A stretch of 64,000 bases of DNA, from positions 1 through 64,000 of the forward strand of contig JADDMT010000021.1 in assembly GCA_021401465.1 (NCBI GenBank). Reading direction: 5' to 3'. Position numbers and translations under genes: made by a program. Below the pieces are notes generated by a model. The model had not been told where the DNA came from, ran no database searches, and saw only the letters and a program-made list of their open reading frames with translations. Shown in pieces: positions 61,978 through 64,000 of the stretch; the first letter of the stretch is position 1; the number at the start of each line of letters is the position of its first letter. Source of the DNA: Teratosphaeria epicoccoides (lineage: Eukaryota > Ascomycota > Dothideomycetes > Mycosphaerellales > Teratosphaeriaceae).

Positions 61978-64000
61978 TTACCAACTCCCATCCTCCGGCA
62001 ATTTCCACAGCCCATTCTTCCTCCTCTCAGCCGCCCACCTCTCACACCAGGCCTTCATCCTCTCCCTACTCTTCGCATTCCCCACGTTCACCGTCGGGAT
62101 GATCTTCTCGATCCTCAACGCGCAGCAAAACATCGTCAACTCCCTGAAAGAACTGTGCTCAGAATAAGGGACTCCAAAACAACTCGCTCGCCCCGTGCTA
62201 CCGCGCTGCGGAGCCAGATCCTTCATCGAGTAAGGCGACTTCCAGTTATCGCCATTCAACACCGTCTGCACACTCGGGCTCTCGATGAATCTTGAGTTGG
62301 GCGGTCGGTAGTTCCACCCGCTCGGCCTGAAACCTACAGCCCGAGTGAAGTGTGGGAAGTAGTCTTTGAGGTAGTCGTCGAGTGTATCAGCGCGGATCTC
62401 GAAGAGCGGCGTCATGTGCACTTGAGCTTCGCGGGGATTGGTAGTCATGAGCTCGTTGAGCTCCGGATCTTCGAGCGCGGATACTATGCGTTGCTTGCCA
62501 GTCGGAGCGTAGATTTTGGAGTTGAGGGCTTTGGCGATGCCGAGACAGATGCGTTCTTTGCCAATGCTGTATGTGCCTACGACCACAAGCAGCCGGCCGC
62601 GGCCTTGCTTGGCGTCGGGGAGGTTGTTGCTACGGATAATCTGTTGGCTGGCATTTGGGTTGCGCTCAAGCTTGATGTCGTCGCTGATGCCTTCTGCATC
62701 TTCTTCCTTGGTCTCCGGCTGCGACTCTTTACGGACGAACTTGACCATGCCTTCGCCTGCACGTCGTTTCTTCATTTGCTCCCAGCCATCGTCTTCGTCG
62801 ACCGTATGCTTGCTCAAGCTTACGCACATATCCGCGCATGCCTGAATGACCTGACTCTGGCTTGGAAATGCATACTTGGGATTCAGATACGTTGTGTCCA
62901 GATAGCAGACATCAATTTTCTGGTCCTTGGTCTTCCCAGTCAACTTGTCCTGCACATCCGGCATAAGCAACGGATGCTTTACATGAGCTCTGCAGGCTCT
63001 GAAGTCACCGCAATGCAGAATGCGTTGGAGTCTCGGCTCGCCACTCGGTTTCTTGCCTACGCCTTTCTCGAACAGATAGAGCGAGCTGCCTGGGCAGTGG
63101 TTGGCGGGTATCATCGTGACCTTGACACCTTTTGTGCCTGGAACCTCAATCGTCTTGTCGAACTCAAGCGGCACCACATATTGCGGATCTACACGCAGTT
63201 GCTGTTTGACCAGATTCGCAGTGACCTTTGAACAGTATATCGGTCCATGGTTCCAGTAGCTCGTCAGACCGACGTAGTGGTCGCTGTGGAAATGGCTAAG
63301 AAAGTATGCTTGACAGCCTTGCACAGCACCATATCTGAAGGCGTCCACACAGATAAAGAGACCAGGTAGGATCTTGTAGAATGGGCAAGTGCGTTGATAA
63401 GATGGCTTGCCGCGCGATGAGTGCTCCGCAGCTGCTGCTTCGGCCCAGGCGGCATCTTCAGCATGTCCAGACATGAGCTTGTTGAAAGCCGAGCCACCGT
63501 TCATGGTAGTCTCGCCGAGCGTGAACGGATTTGCTTGACCAGGTTTAGGTGCTCGCTGGGGCCGTTTGAACTGAGTCGAAGACGAGGTGTTTTCCGATTT
63601 GATCTCCCGTTCAAGCCATGGTGTCTTCTTGACAGGCGCCTGTTTTCGTTCCAGCAAAGGTGAAGGATTGCCATCTAAGCAGTTGTTGACGTGCACACCA
63701 ACGTCCTGTTCACTGACGCCTGCTAGGTCAATGCTGCATATAGGACACGCCGGTGCATTGGTAGCGGATAGTGAAGGTGTCTGGTTTTCTTCTTTGACAG
63801 TCGAGCCGCCCTCGTCATGTAGTAGATCGTAATCCTTCTCATCTTCCTCCTCGAGCTTGGCTTGTTCTTCCATATATCGTCGCTCCATGAACTCATCGCC
63901 CTGTTCGAATGGGTCCTCGTCAAAATCACCCATGTCTTCAAAATCCCTGAACTCATCCCAATCGGGTCCACAGCTCGTCTCTTCTTTGATCAGCGGGGGG
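61978..64000 (-). CDS. PSO2: DNA interstrand cross-link repair nuclease Pso2/Snm1 (5' end beyond window)
   Basis: 5' exonuclease of the beta-CASP metallo-beta-lactamase family that repairs interstrand cross-links in the nucleus. The window holds at least 674 codons; the frame stays open to the right edge (through SCGPDWDEFRDFEDMGDF), so the true start is outside. A UBZ4-type zinc finger is visible (CPICSIDLAG, VHVNNCLDG). The metallo-beta-lactamase core follows: FLSHFHSDHYVGLTS (HxHxDH), ANHCPGSSLYLFEKG, ILHCGDFRA and DTTYLNPKY. The beta-CASP part contains VVGTYSIGKERICLGIA and VPYSEHSSFREL. A charged insert of about 60 residues separates the two. No intron is seen in this part. Its 3' end faces the hypothetical gene, 240 bases away. 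Confidence 0.95.
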   Translation of the reverse strand, partial: PPLIKEETSCGPDWDEFRDFEDMGDFDEDPFEQGDEFMERRYMEEQAKLEEEDEKDYDLLHDEGGSTVKEENQTPSLSATNAPACPICSIDLAGVSEQDVGVHVNNCLDGNPSPLLERKQAPVKKTPWLEREIKSENTSSSTQFKRPQRAPKPGQANPFTLGETTMNGGSAFNKLMSGHAEDAAWAEAAAAEHSSRGKPSYQRTCPFYKILPGLFICVDAFRYGAVQGCQAYFLSHFHSDHYVGLTSYWNHGPIYCSKVTANLVKQQLRVDPQYVVPLEFDKTIEVPGTKGVKVTMIPANHCPGSSLYLFEKGVGKKPSGEPRLQRILHCGDFRACRAHVKHPLLMPDVQDKLTGKTKDQKIDVCYLDTTYLNPKYAFPSQSQVIQACADMCVSLSKHTVDEDDGWEQMKKRRAGEGMVKFVRKESQPETKEEDAEGISDDIKLERNPNASQQIIRSNNLPDAKQGRGRLLVVVGTYSIGKERICLGIAKALNSKIYAPTGKQRIVSALEDPELNELMTTNPREAQVHMTPLFEIRADTLDDYLKDYFPHFTRAVGFRPSGWNYRPPNSRFIESPSVQTVLNGDNWKSPYSMKDLAPQRGSTGRASCFGVPYSEHSSFRELTMFCCALRIEKIIPTVNVGNAKSRERMKAWCERWAAERRKNGLWKLPEDGSW

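Overview
The window is nuclear DNA of a filamentous ascomycete, most likely a dothideomycete. Genes are separated by a few hundred bases and carry few, short introns (about 50-100 nt, GT-AG, CTRAC-like branch points). The protein set is fungal: topoisomerase II, Snu23, dynein intermediate chain, Alg6, Pex5, RanGAP, Cox17 and an APSES-type regulator. The class-level placement is an inference from protein style, not a search.

Layout. Positions 1-868 are a contig-end-like stretch with a 30-base G run and purine/pyrimidine tracts. Next come TOP2 and SNU23 (868-7553, minus), then a gene-poor 3.4 kb. An APSES-type regulator (10944-12768), a class II aldolase family enzyme (13160-14168, minus), a decayed KN-homeobox regulator (15265-17765) and a long histidine-phosphatase protein (18377-20758) follow. 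A second gene-poor, accessory-looking stretch (20.8-24.6 kb) holds a small secreted cysteine-rich protein and coding-like debris. Then come a mitochondrial-type SDR (24613-25969, minus), PTC7 (26528-27688) and a tannase-family esterase with an in-frame TGA (28238-29932). The dynein intermediate chain (30854-32928, minus) and ATP synthase subunit e (33192-33700) come next.

The clearest functional unit is a divergent pair: 2-methylcitrate synthase (34823-36283, minus) and 2-methylisocitrate lyase (36701-38479, plus). They share a promoter of about 0.4 kb. They catalyse the first and last steps of the mitochondrial methylcitrate cycle, which converts toxic propionyl-CoA plus oxaloacetate to pyruvate and succinate. 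Beside them lie two wrecked genes, the C-terminal end of an MFS transporter and an internally deleted 2OG-Fe(II) dioxygenase, which look like relics of an accessory metabolic locus.

The right half is mostly housekeeping: RanGAP (RNA1), COX17, ALG6, a nucleolin/Nsr1-type protein, a one-TM hypothetical protein, a two-RRM mitochondrial-type protein, PEX5, an ACS-family MFS permease, a disordered acidic hypothetical protein, and PSO2/SNM1, which runs off the right edge. I saw no tRNA, rRNA, CRISPR array or intact transposon. No wholly new multi-gene system is evident. The points most worth following are the methylcitrate pair, the PTC7 leader, the tannase stop codon, the 11-nt microexon and the cluster of decayed genes.
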